NCBI RefSeq assembly: GCF_900143005.1
Contig: NZ_FRCS01000002.1
Coordinates: forward strand, 124,001 to 188,000
Direction of reading: 5' to 3'
DNA length: 64,000 bases
Source of the DNA: Cryptosporangium aurantiacum
GTDB taxonomy: Bacteria > Actinomycetota > Actinomycetes > Mycobacteriales > Cryptosporangiaceae
Shown here one piece after another: positions 1 to 9,350 of the stretch. Position 1 is the stretch's first letter. Each line of letters opens with the position of its first letter. Under the pieces are notes generated by a model that worked only from the letters and a program-made list of their open reading frames with translations, did no database searches and was not told the origin of the DNA. A program made the translations under genes and the position numbers.

Positions 1-41
1 CCTGCCTGACCAGGCCACTTCAGAAAAGCTCAATTTTATGG

Positions 42-52
42 ACGATAATCGT
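42..52. promoter_or_regulatory. Palindrome before LysR gene
   Basis: ACGATAATCGT is an 11-bp palindrome with a single central base, ending 11 nt before the start codon of the LysR-type gene. LysR regulators often bind T-N11-A dyads near their own start and a divergent target. The divergent target, if any, lies left of the window. Operator role is inference. Confidence 0.35.
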
Positions 53-63
53 AAGCTGAACTG

Positions 64-1017
64 ATGCTTGACCTCCACCGTCTCCGGCTCCTCCGCGAGG
101 TCCACCTCCGGGGCAGCCTCGCCGCAGCCGCCACCGCACTCCGCTACAGCCCGTCGGCGGTTTCCCAGCAACTGGCCGTGCTCGAGCGTGAGGTCGGCGT
201 GCCGCTGCTGGAGAAGGTCGGGCGGGGCGTCCGGCTCACCGCGCAGGCGCAGATCCTGGTCGGCCATACCGAGGTGGTGCTGGAGCGGCTGGAGCTGGCC
301 GAGGCGGAGGTCGCGGCCTCGCTGCGCGACGTCACCGGGACGGTCCGGGTCGCCTGCTTCCAGACCGTCGCGCTCAGCCTGATGCCCTCGATGCTCGACC
401 ACGTCCGCACCGCGTACCCGCGCCTGCGGGTGGAGTTGAGCCAGGTCGACCCGGACGTGTCGATGCCCGCGCTCCAGGCCCGCGACTACGACCTGGCCGT
501 GGCCGAGGAGTTCCCCGGCCGGCCGCAACCGCTGCTCACCGGACTGGACCGCGAGGAGGTGGGCCCCGACCCGCTGCGGCTGGCGCTGCCGCCGAGCCTG
601 GCCGACCGCGAGATCACCGACCTGGCGCAGCTGGCCGACCAGCCGTGGATCGTCGAACCGCCGACCAAACCCGCGCGGCACTGGGTGACGACGATCTGCC
701 GGGCCGCCGGATTCGAGCCGGACGTCCTGCACGAATCCGCGGACATGCTGCTCAACGCGCGGCTCGTCGAGACCGGGCACGGCGTGGCGCTGCTGCCCGA
801 CCTGGTGTGGCAGGGCGCACCACCGCCGGTCGCGGTCCGTGACCTGCCCGGCGGCCGGGCGTACCGGCAGATCTACACCGCCGCCCGGGTCGGCAGCGGG
901 CACCACCCGGCGATCACCGCGGTACGGGCCGCATTGCGGGCAGCACACTCCGCAGCGAGCATTTCCGGCCCGTCCGAGAGCGCTGATGAATTATTCGGGA
1001 ATCCCGTTCCGGAGTGA
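64..1017 (+). CDS. LysR family transcriptional regulator
   Basis: The protein has 317 aa, the normal LysR length. Residues 1-60 form the N-terminal winged helix-turn-helix, with the typical segment SPSAVSQQLAVLEREVG, and about 90-290 form the periplasmic-binding-like effector domain. It should bind DNA as a tetramer and respond to a small molecule. The ATG at 64 places the HTH at the expected distance from the N-terminus. No target gene is visible; the usual divergent partner would lie outside the window to the left. The effector cannot be read from sequence. Confidence 0.9.
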   Translation: MLDLHRLRLLREVHLRGSLAAAATALRYSPSAVSQQLAVLEREVGVPLLEKVGRGVRLTAQAQILVGHTEVVLERLELAEAEVAASLRDVTGTVRVACFQTVALSLMPSMLDHVRTAYPRLRVELSQVDPDVSMPALQARDYDLAVAEEFPGRPQPLLTGLDREEVGPDPLRLALPPSLADREITDLAQLADQPWIVEPPTKPARHWVTTICRAAGFEPDVLHESADMLLNARLVETGHGVALLPDLVWQGAPPPVAVRDLPGGRAYRQIYTAARVGSGHHPAITAVRAALRAAHSAASISGPSESADELFGNPVPE

Positions 1018-1027
1018 ACCTGCTCAC

Positions 1028-1096
1028 TGTCCGGCCCGTAATTCCAAACGCGTGAGCTCATCAGCCCGGGCTCACCATCTCTGAACTGGCCGGACA
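1028..1096 (+). terminator. Nested inverted repeats after LysR gene
   Basis: TGTCCGGCC at 1028-1036 pairs perfectly with GGCCGGACA at 1088-1096. A smaller pair, GTGAGC (1052-1057) and GCTCAC (1070-1075), sits inside. The structure begins 11 nt after the LysR stop codon and is followed by an A-rich stretch rather than a T-tract. Its position fits transcription termination; an operator role for the next gene is also possible. Confidence 0.4.
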
Positions 1097-1176
1097 CAAC
1101 AAAAATAGCCCATTGAACAATGGCAAGAATTCATTCCGACTTGCCAGCGCGCGTATCGGCAAGAAAGGAGCGTGTG

Positions 1177-1917
1177 GTGTCCGGATCGGTCTTTTCCGGG
1201 GAACAACCCTCGCGGCCTGACCTGTACGCGGGATCGCGGCGCCGCTTCAGCGGGATGGGGACGATCGCGTCCGGTTTCGTCGCGCTGGTGCTGGTGCTCG
1301 GCGCGCTGCTCACCAGCGAGCTCGACCGCTACAGCAGCCAGGACGAGGAACCGCCGCTGCACTCCCAGGCCACCGGCTCGGCACGGCTGCCGAGCGCCGC
1401 GGCGCCCGCCGCGCCCGCAGTACCCCTGCCGACGACTGCGGCGCCGCCAGCGGCAGGGTCGGCTTCGCCGACCCCGACCCCGACTCGGACAGCCGTGGCC
1501 GATGCGGTCAACACCTCCGTGCTCACGACCGTCAATCGCGCTCTGGACGATCTGGGCTGCGCGCCGGTGGTGATCGAACCGAAGCTGGTGTCGGCCGCGC
1601 GGGCACACATGGACACGATGATCGCCACCGGCTACCTGACCCTGACCGCGCCGAACGGCACCGGCCCGGACGCCAGGGCGAAAGCGGCGGGGTTCCGCGG
1701 CACCGCCGTCGAGGCGATCGTGCTCGGCGCGGACGCGCCCGCCCAGGCCGCGAAGATCGGGGTGCCGCTACCCGCCGCCGCGGACGACCCGCTGCCGGTC
1801 ACCGTCCGCGTCGTCGCCAAGGAACCGCTGAAGTGCGGCTACACGTCGCTCGGCGCGGACTTCCGCCGCGACACCCGCAACGTCCCGATCACCGCGATCG
1901 TGCTCGGCAAGAAATAG
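1177..1917 (+). CDS. Membrane-anchored CAP/SCP-like domain protein
   Basis: I chose the GTG at 1177 because AAAGGAG ends 6 nt upstream; an in-frame ATG at 1120 lacks a ribosome-binding site. The 246-aa product has a short basic N-terminus, one membrane segment at about residues 28-47, a Ala/Pro/Thr-rich linker, and a C-terminal domain of about 130 aa. That domain resembles bacterial CAP (SCP/PR-1) domains: a VNxxxxxxGC start, then A.AHMDTMIATGYL like the family's AxxHSxDMAxxxYF. The later conserved HTG and W residues are not obvious, so it is a divergent member. It is probably anchored at the outer face of the membrane. No operon partner; the next gene converges. Confidence 0.6.
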   Translation: MSGSVFSGEQPSRPDLYAGSRRRFSGMGTIASGFVALVLVLGALLTSELDRYSSQDEEPPLHSQATGSARLPSAAAPAAPAVPLPTTAAPPAAGSASPTPTPTRTAVADAVNTSVLTTVNRALDDLGCAPVVIEPKLVSAARAHMDTMIATGYLTLTAPNGTGPDARAKAAGFRGTAVEAIVLGADAPAQAAKIGVPLPAAADDPLPVTVRVVAKEPLKCGYTSLGADFRRDTRNVPITAIVLGKK

Positions 1918-1920
1918 CGC

Positions 1921-2766
1921 TCAGCGCTTCGCGAGAGCCGCTTCTTCCTCGGCTTCGACTGTGGCGTTCCACTCGCCCTTGGAGGACTGCCAGCCGTCCT
2001 CGTCGCGGCCGAGGCGCCAGTAGCCGGAGATCGAGAGCTGCTCGCGCGATACGCCACGCTCGACCCGGAGCAGCGTGCGCAGCTCCTTCACGAACGCCGC
2101 CTCGCCGTGCACGAACGCGTGCACGGCGCCCGCCGGGAACTCCAGGCTCCGGACGGCCTCGACCAGGGCCTCCCCGACGACTCGGTCGCCGCGGTGCACC
2201 CAGGTGATCCGCGCGTCGGCCTCGGTCGTGAGCTTGAGCTCCTCGTCCGGCCCGGCGACCTCGACGAACACGTGCGCGAGCTTCCCCGCGGGCACCCGCT
2301 CCAGCGACGCGGCGATCGCCGGCAGCGCGGCCTCGTCGCCGACCAGGAGGTGCCAGTCGGCGTCCTCACTCGGCGCGTACGCACCACCGGGGCCCTGGAA
2401 CCGCAGGATGTCACCGGGCTTCGCCGCTGCCGCCCACGGCCCCGCGATGCCCTCGTCGCCGTGGTAGACGAAGTCGATCGCCAGCTCGCCGGTCTCGGCG
2501 TCCCAGCTGCGCACGGTGTAGGTGCGCACCCGCGGCCAGCTCTCCCGCGGCAGCTGCTCGCGGACCGCGTCCATGTCGAACGGCTCCGGGTACTCCACGC
2601 CGTCCTGCAGGAACAGCAGCTTCACGTAGTGGTCGGTGAACGCGCCCGCCGGGAAGTCGGCCAGGCCCTCACCACCGAGAACGACGCGGATCAAATGCGG
2701 GGTCAGTTGCTCGGTGCGCAGCACCGTCGCCGATCGGGCCACTCGCTTCCGGCGGGGCTGGGTCAT
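1921..2766 (-). CDS. Siderophore-interacting protein (FAD ferric-siderophore reductase)
   Basis: The protein (281 aa from the ATG at 2766; an upstream in-frame start at 2778 is possible) matches the SIP/ViuB family. An N-terminal FAD-binding barrel contains the stretch RTYTVRSWD, corresponding to the family's R-x-Y-T-[VLI]-R flavin-binding motif. It is followed by a C-terminal NAD(P)H domain beginning LLVGDEAALPAI. These cytoplasmic enzymes release iron from ferri-siderophores by reduction. No siderophore biosynthesis or transport genes are nearby. An iron-box-like sequence lies just upstream, which fits iron-responsive control. Confidence 0.9.
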   Translation of the reverse strand: MTQPRRKRVARSATVLRTEQLTPHLIRVVLGGEGLADFPAGAFTDHYVKLLFLQDGVEYPEPFDMDAVREQLPRESWPRVRTYTVRSWDAETGELAIDFVYHGDEGIAGPWAAAAKPGDILRFQGPGGAYAPSEDADWHLLVGDEAALPAIAASLERVPAGKLAHVFVEVAGPDEELKLTTEADARITWVHRGDRVVGEALVEAVRSLEFPAGAVHAFVHGEAAFVKELRTLLRVERGVSREQLSISGYWRLGRDEDGWQSSKGEWNATVEAEEEAALAKR

Positions 2767-2791
2767 CCGAGACTCCACTTCTGCTGGCTAC

Positions 2792-2810
2792 TAAGGGCAG
2801 CCTAACCCCC
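2792..2810 (-). promoter_or_regulatory. Candidate iron box (IdeR/DmdR type)
   Basis: Read on the minus strand this is GGGGGTTAGGCTGCCCTTA. By eye it matches the actinobacterial IdeR/DtxR consensus TTAGGTTAGGCTAACCTAA at 13 of 19 positions, including the core TTAGGCT. It lies about 26 nt upstream of the siderophore-interacting protein start, where a repressor would block transcription. Site identity is inferred. Confidence 0.5.
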
Positions 2811-2918
2811 AGATGGTTGCTGTTGGCACCAACTCATTGCTCACACTTAGCTTGACTGCCATGATTCGTCCCATAACTACCTTTTCGACAGGTTAGTGGC
2901 GACAAGCGAGGAGTGAGC

Positions 2919-4319
2919 ATGGCCCTCAGCACCGTGAGCCCCCCAGCTATCCCGGCACCGGAGGAGCTCTGGGCGCGCGCCGCGGAGGAACTCGCGAACG
3001 CCGGCGTCATCGGCGTCACCACCGTCTGGGCCGACAACAACGGCATCCCGCGCTCGCAGACCGTGCCGATCGACCAGCTGGCGAGCGCGGCCGCGTACGG
3101 CGTCGGCATCACGTCGCTCTTCCCGGTGCTCGACTCCCACGACGGCACCACGTTCGCCCACCAGGACCTGTCCACGCCGTCCGGCGAGGTCCGGCTGGTC
3201 CCGGTGGTCGACCGGCTGGTCCGGCTGAAGGGCCAGCCCGCGTTCGCCTGGGCACCCGGCCGTCAGCTCGGCGCCGACGGCTGCCCCACCCCCTACGACC
3301 AGCGGTCGATCCTGGAGCGGCAGGTGAGCCGCGCCCAGGAGGCCGGGCTGAGCCTGCGCGCGGGCTACGAGCTGGAGTTCTACCTCAGCTGCGCCGCCGA
3401 CGACACGGACGCCGAGCTCACGCCCGCCCACCGCGGCCCCGCCTACAGCCCCACCGCGCTGCTCCGCGTCGACGAGTTCGCGGCGCAGTTGCTCTCCGAT
3501 CTCGCCGCCGACGGGGTCCCGGTGGGGCAGCTGCACGCCGCGCACGGGGCGTCCCGGCTGAAGGTGACGATCGTCGCGACCGACCCGATCAGCGCCGCCG
3601 ACCGGCAGATGCTGGCTCGCCAGACCATCCACGCCGCCGCCAGGGCACAGGGTCTGCGCGCCAGCTTCGCGCCGGTCGTCGACGTCGCGGGCATCGGCAA
3701 CGTCTGGCGGCTGCACAGCTCGATCTGGCGGCGCAACCAGAACCTGATGGACGGCGACGGCCCGCACGGCCTCTCCCCCGAGGGCGCCAGCTACCTGGCC
3801 GGCCTGCTCCGCGACCTGCCTGCGATCGCGGCGGTCACCGCACCGAGCGTCCCGTCACTGACCCGGCTGCGGCCGAGCGCGTTCGCCGGCGCCTACGCGT
3901 TCTGGGGCGTCGGTAACCGGGAGGCGCCGCTGCGGTACCTGCCGTCCACGACGATGCTCGGCCAGACACACGCGAACGTCGAGCTGACCCCGTCGGACGC
4001 GTCGGCGAACCCGTACCTGGCGCTGGCCGTGGTGATCGGCGCCGGCCTGTCCGGGATCGAGGAGAAGCTCGAGCTCCCCGACCCGATCCAGCAGGACGTC
4101 GGGAGTTGGACCGAGGAGCAGCGCGCCGCACAGGACGTCCGGCGGCTCCCGATCACGACCGACGAGCAGCTGGGCGCGCTCCAGGACAGCCCCCGGATCT
4201 CCGCCGTGCTCGGGCCGGAGCTGACCGGTGCGTTCCGGGCGGTCCGCAAGTCCGACTGGCTGTGGGCGCAGGATCGGTCGATCGAGGACGTGATCGAGGG
4301 GCACCGCTGGCTCTACTGA
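2919..4319 (+). CDS. Glutamine synthetase family protein
   Basis: A GS-like ATP-dependent ligase of 466 aa. The ATG at 2919 has GCGAGGAG a few nt upstream, better than the in-frame GTG at 2913. Family marks include ELEFYL (metal-binding strand), a catalytic-core stretch ending GNREAPLRYLP, and a C-terminal segment rich in family residues. The usual GxGQxEI-type motif is replaced by HGASRLKVTI, so it is not a standard GlnA. It belongs with the actinobacterial GS-like proteins that glutamylate amines or other substrates. The substrate is unknown. It stands alone, divergent from the siderophore-interacting gene and convergent with the HD gene. Confidence 0.8.
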   Translation: MALSTVSPPAIPAPEELWARAAEELANAGVIGVTTVWADNNGIPRSQTVPIDQLASAAAYGVGITSLFPVLDSHDGTTFAHQDLSTPSGEVRLVPVVDRLVRLKGQPAFAWAPGRQLGADGCPTPYDQRSILERQVSRAQEAGLSLRAGYELEFYLSCAADDTDAELTPAHRGPAYSPTALLRVDEFAAQLLSDLAADGVPVGQLHAAHGASRLKVTIVATDPISAADRQMLARQTIHAAARAQGLRASFAPVVDVAGIGNVWRLHSSIWRRNQNLMDGDGPHGLSPEGASYLAGLLRDLPAIAAVTAPSVPSLTRLRPSAFAGAYAFWGVGNREAPLRYLPSTTMLGQTHANVELTPSDASANPYLALAVVIGAGLSGIEEKLELPDPIQQDVGSWTEEQRAAQDVRRLPITTDEQLGALQDSPRISAVLGPELTGAFRAVRKSDWLWAQDRSIEDVIEGHRWLY

Positions 4320-4323
4320 GCCC

Positions 4324-4920
4324 CTACTGAGCCCCCTGGGCCCGGCGCTGCCGCGGCACGAACGTCGTGACGTGCCGGGCCCGGACCCGGCCGGCGACGC
4401 CGAGCAGATAGGGGGCGCGGGCCCGGTGCGCGCGGGCCTGCGGCGAGGACGGGCCGTGCCGGCCGAGCATCTCGGCCATCCGCTGCTCGACGGTGAACGA
4501 CCGTCCGTGCGGTCCCACCGTCTGGTCGGCGTAGGTCAGCGCGTCCGACACCGGGGAGATCTCCACCGGGTACCGGGCCATCTCCGCCGCCAGGCCGCGG
4601 GTCTCCGCGACGAACCGGGCGCCGGAGTGGTGGGCGACGAGGCTGGTCAGCCGGAGCGGCCAGCCCATCCGGTCGAGGTAGCGCGCACCGTCGAGCGGGT
4701 GGAACCCGGTGTCGTGCAGCTCCCCGGCGTATCCGACGTCGTGTAACCAGGCGGCGGCGACGAGCAGCTCCCGGTCCTCGGGCGGCACGGTGGAGGCCAG
4801 CTGAAGTGCGCTTTCGGCGACGCCTGCGGTGTGGAACCAGCGCTCCGCGGGGGGCGGGAGCAGCGTCCGCGCGAGCTCTTCGGCGTGTTCGAGCCCGAAG
4901 TCGCAGGCCGGTAACCTCAT
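4324..4920 (-). CDS. HD domain protein (predicted phosphohydrolase)
   Basis: A 198-aa protein with an HD-type metal site: a first His in RWFHTAGVAESA, the HD doublet in AAAWLHDVGYAGEL, and a further His pair in SLVAHHSGARFVAE. HD proteins bind a divalent metal and hydrolyse phosphate esters, often of nucleotides. The C-terminal 50 residues are basic and Ala/Arg-rich. A monocistronic gene, converging on the GS-like gene with only 4 nt between stops. The substrate is unknown. Confidence 0.8.
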   Translation of the reverse strand: MRLPACDFGLEHAEELARTLLPPPAERWFHTAGVAESALQLASTVPPEDRELLVAAAWLHDVGYAGELHDTGFHPLDGARYLDRMGWPLRLTSLVAHHSGARFVAETRGLAAEMARYPVEISPVSDALTYADQTVGPHGRSFTVEQRMAEMLGRHGPSSPQARAHRARAPYLLGVAGRVRARHVTTFVPRQRRAQGAQ

Positions 4921-5073
4921 GAACCAATTGTCACTCGGTGTTGCTAGTGATGCCCAGGTGCGCAGATGTTGCTCACCTCTCGTTCACCTTCTGTTCGCTC
5001 AACGTGCCCACTCAGAGTGAACAGGACTAACGACTCTGTGTGATAACAGCCCGGCCCGGACACACTCCACCGT

Positions 5074-5490
5074 ATGGATTCCCTCCGATCCGCACCGCAC
5101 CGGACGCTCGCCGCACTCGACCGCGACGAGTGCCTGGAGTTGCTGGCGAGCGTGCCGGTCGGTCAGGTGGTCTTCAGCTTCCGGGCGCTGCCGGAGATCC
5201 TGCCGGTGAACTTCCGGGTGGACGGCGAGAGCGTCGTGATGCGGGTGGCGAGCGGATCGGCGCTGGCCCGGGTCGCCGACGGCACCGTGCTCGCGTTCCA
5301 CGCCGACCGGGTCGACGAGTCCGAGCGCAGCGGGTGGAGCGTCACGGTCGTGGGCCGGGTCTCCGAGGTCACCGACGAGGCCGAGCAGGACCGGATCCGG
5401 GCGCTGCCGCTGGAGTCGTGGATGAGCGACGCCCGCGACCACTTCCTGCGCATCGACGCCGAGCGGGTCACCGGGCGGCGTCTGGAGTGA
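5074..5490 (+). CDS. Pyridoxamine 5'-phosphate oxidase-like flavin protein
   Basis: The 138-aa sequence matches the small split-barrel PPOX family: SVPVGQVVFSFRALPEILPV near residues 25-45, then a barrel strand SVTVVGRVSEVTD near 90-102. Such proteins bind FMN or F420 and act as reductases or oxidases on diverse substrates. It is too short and divergent for a true PdxH. Single gene; its stop is 7 nt from the convergent M56 peptidase stop. The upstream region 4921-5073 holds no other gene. Confidence 0.75.
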   Translation: MDSLRSAPHRTLAALDRDECLELLASVPVGQVVFSFRALPEILPVNFRVDGESVVMRVASGSALARVADGTVLAFHADRVDESERSGWSVTVVGRVSEVTDEAEQDRIRALPLESWMSDARDHFLRIDAERVTGRRLE

Positions 5491-5497
5491 GGGCCGG

Positions 5498-6478
5498 TCA
5501 GCGCTCCGGGGCGTCGTCGTGGGCGACGCCGCCGTTGACGGTCTGCGAGATTCGTTCGCACGCCTTCTGGTAGAGGTCCTCGACCGCGTGCGCGCCCCAG
5601 CCCGAATGGATCGGCAGCGCGAGCGCGAGCACGGCCACCACGACCAGGAGCGGACGTCCGGCGGGCAGCGGTGGTGACATCAGTGCGGTGGCGCGCGCCG
5701 TGGCGTCCCCCGCTGTTGCACGGAGCACGGGTTCGGGCGCGCGCCGGGCCACCGGACGACGTCCGGACCGGACCGCGGAGCGGGCCAACGCGGCCTTCGC
5801 GATCGCGCGGGCCGCAACCGTCCGGTCGCCGACCACCTGGGCGGCGTCCTCGTCGGCCCAGCGTTCCACCTGCTCGGCGATCGACGCGGTGAGCGGACGC
5901 AGCAACGGGTTCAACCAGCTCGCCACCCGGACGAGCAACACGTGTACGTAGTGCCGCCGCTCCAGGTGGGACCGCTCGTGCGCGAGCACGACCTCCTGCT
6001 CCACCGGTGCCAGCACCGCGAGCAGCCCGGTGTGCATCACGACCAGCCCACGGCGGCCCGGCACGGCGTAGGCCTCCGGGTCCGGGTCGTCGACGATCAG
6101 GACGCCGTCGACCGGGCGGGCCCGCCGCCAGCTCGCCTTGGCGGCCAGCAGGTCGTTCACCGCCGACCAGCCGACCGGGATCACCGCCGCCAGCGCGGCC
6201 AGCAGCGGGAGCGCGAAGAGCAGGACGGTGGCCACCCGCCCCGGCGTGTGGAGCCCGAACTCGGCCGGGAGCGGCGCGTCCCACAGCGCCGGCCGGACCA
6301 GGGCCACCGCGGCGGCTGCGGCCCCGATCGCGGTCGCGGCCGCCACCCCGAGCGCGGCGAGCGTCAGGCACCAGGTGGCCGACGCCGGGTGGACGCGCCG
6401 TGCGAGGCGAGGCCCGGCCAGGCCGACCACCGCCCCGACTCCCCAGGGCAGGACGGCCGCCAGCAGCCAGCAGTTCAC
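5498..6478 (-). CDS. M56 family membrane metallopeptidase (BlaR1-like)
   Basis: The 326-aa protein has membrane segments at about residues 4-22, 38-62 and 84-106, and one near 273-290. Between them sits a zinc protease motif HERSH (167-171, HExxH) followed by LERRH. This is the peptidase part of BlaR1/MecR1 without the extracellular penicillin-binding domain. In the family, the protease inactivates its partner BlaI repressor. It overlaps the upstream blaI-like gene by 4 nt, so the two are translationally coupled. The signal sensed is unknown; no beta-lactamase gene is present here. Confidence 0.88.
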   Translation of the reverse strand: MNCWLLAAVLPWGVGAVVGLAGPRLARRVHPASATWCLTLAALGVAAATAIGAAAAAVALVRPALWDAPLPAEFGLHTPGRVATVLLFALPLLAALAAVIPVGWSAVNDLLAAKASWRRARPVDGVLIVDDPDPEAYAVPGRRGLVVMHTGLLAVLAPVEQEVVLAHERSHLERRHYVHVLLVRVASWLNPLLRPLTASIAEQVERWADEDAAQVVGDRTVAARAIAKAALARSAVRSGRRPVARRAPEPVLRATAGDATARATALMSPPLPAGRPLLVVVAVLALALPIHSGWGAHAVEDLYQKACERISQTVNGGVAHDDAPER

Positions 6479-6894
6479 CGTTCGCCACCTCCGTCGGGCC
6501 CCGTGTTGTCGGGCTCGGTCGCGGCCAGCAGGTCCGCGAGAAGGGCTTCGTCCTGCGGGCTCAGGTCGGCGACAAAACGCGCGAGCACGCCCCGCCGGTC
6601 GCCACCGGAGTCGAGGATCTTCCGCATCCGGCGAGCCGCGGTGCCCACCTGGATCGCCTCGGGGGTCTCCACCGGCCGGTACGCGAACGACCGGCCGTGC
6701 CGCTCCCGCGCTAACACGCCCTTGGCGTGCAGCCGGACCAGCGTGGTCTGGACCGTGGTGTAGGCCAGGTCCACGGAGAGCGCGTCCCGGACCTCCGGGA
6801 CGGTGAGCGGCGCCGACGCGTTGGCCAGCACGTCGAGCACGGCCCGCTCCAGCGATCCGCTCGACCGACGGCCGTGGCCGCGCTGCTCCTCCAC
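6475..6894 (-). CDS. BlaI/MecI/CopY family repressor
   Basis: A 139-aa winged-helix protein. Residues 15-80 carry the family DNA-binding domain, including the segment TTVQTTLVRLHAKGVL; the rest is a dimerisation helix region. BlaI-type repressors bind TACA/TGTA dyads and are removed when the M56 protease cuts them. The gene sits second in the DUF2231-blaI-M56 operon, 31 nt after the first gene. A matching operator lies upstream at 7446-7465, so autoregulation is likely. Confidence 0.9.
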   Translation of the reverse strand: MEEQRGHGRRSSGSLERAVLDVLANASAPLTVPEVRDALSVDLAYTTVQTTLVRLHAKGVLARERHGRSFAYRPVETPEAIQVGTAARRMRKILDSGGDRRGVLARFVADLSPQDEALLADLLAATEPDNTGPDGGGER

Positions 6895-6925
6895 CGTGTT
6901 ACCTCCCGCTGCCCGCTGTGCGCCC

Positions 6926-7408
6926 CTATTGTGCGCTGATCACACCGTCCCAGGCGGCCTTCGCGCCGGAGTCGCCGACCCGGTAGACGGCGACCACCGA
7001 CCCGACCGCGACGACCAGCGAAAGCACGGCGAGCCCGATCGTCAGCGCGGTCTTGCTGGTGCCGGACCGAGCGGCGGGCAGGAACCGGTGCACGGCCCAG
7101 ACCGCGGCCGAGACCGCGAACAGGCCCATCGTCCACGGCAGCAGCTGGTCGGCGAGGTGCGCGTGCCTCGCGACCAGCGGACCGCCGCCGTTCAACTGTC
7201 CGGCGAGCCACTGCCCGGCCTCAGCCGTGATCGGGACGCTGATCAGCGAGATCAGCGCGACGATCGGGAGCACGACGCCGATGCGGTGGCGCGCGGCGGG
7301 CCAGATCGCGCTCGCGAGCAGCAGCAGTGCGGTGATCGGGATCAGCACGACGACGACGTGGACGAGCAGAACGTGGGCCGGCAGCCCGTTGATCTCGGTC
7401 GGTCCCAT
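6926..7408 (-). CDS. DUF2231-like integral membrane protein
   Basis: A 160-aa protein with four predicted membrane segments, around residues 10-32, 40-62, 86-108 and 122-146. The N-terminal pattern GLPAHVLLVHVVVVLIPITA is typical of DUF2231 proteins, which have conserved His residues near the membrane. Function is unknown in the family; some members sit with respiratory or stress genes. The ATG is preceded by AAAGGAG. It is the first gene of the BlaI-controlled operon and so is probably one of the outputs of that switch. Confidence 0.75.
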   Translation of the reverse strand: MGPTEINGLPAHVLLVHVVVVLIPITALLLLASAIWPAARHRIGVVLPIVALISLISVPITAEAGQWLAGQLNGGGPLVARHAHLADQLLPWTMGLFAVSAAVWAVHRFLPAARSGTSKTALTIGLAVLSLVVAVGSVVAVYRVGDSGAKAAWDGVISAQ

Positions 7409-7445
7409 GGCGCATCTCCTTTAGCGTTCAACTATCAACCATTAT

Positions 7446-7465
7446 TACTACAAACATGTGTAGTA
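7446..7465 (-). promoter_or_regulatory. BlaI-type operator
   Basis: TACTACA-N6-TGTAGTA is a perfect 7-bp inverted repeat. It matches the TACTACA/TGTAGTA half-sites bound by BlaI/MecI-family repressors. It lies 38-57 nt upstream of the first gene of the operon that encodes such a repressor, and also within the space shared with the divergent kinase gene at 7525. Confidence 0.75.
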
Positions 7466-7521
7466 GCTAGGTGGTTACGTGGCGTGGGCGCGCCGTTGAC
7501 CGGGACGCACTAATGTCCTGA

Positions 7522-9249
<1,728 letters not shown>

Positions 9250-9350
9250 ACAGTGACCTCTGGCCCTGTTTATTGGCGTACTCCTGCGCAAATCTGGGGT
9301 AGAGGGCCGGTCCGGACGGGGTCGGCCGTGCGCAGAGAGGGAGCCAGCCG

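Noticed and set aside
5163-6488. 441-aa minus-strand frame covering the PPOX and M56 genes
   Set aside because: It runs antisense through the PPOX gene and in another frame of the M56 gene; no domain is visible.
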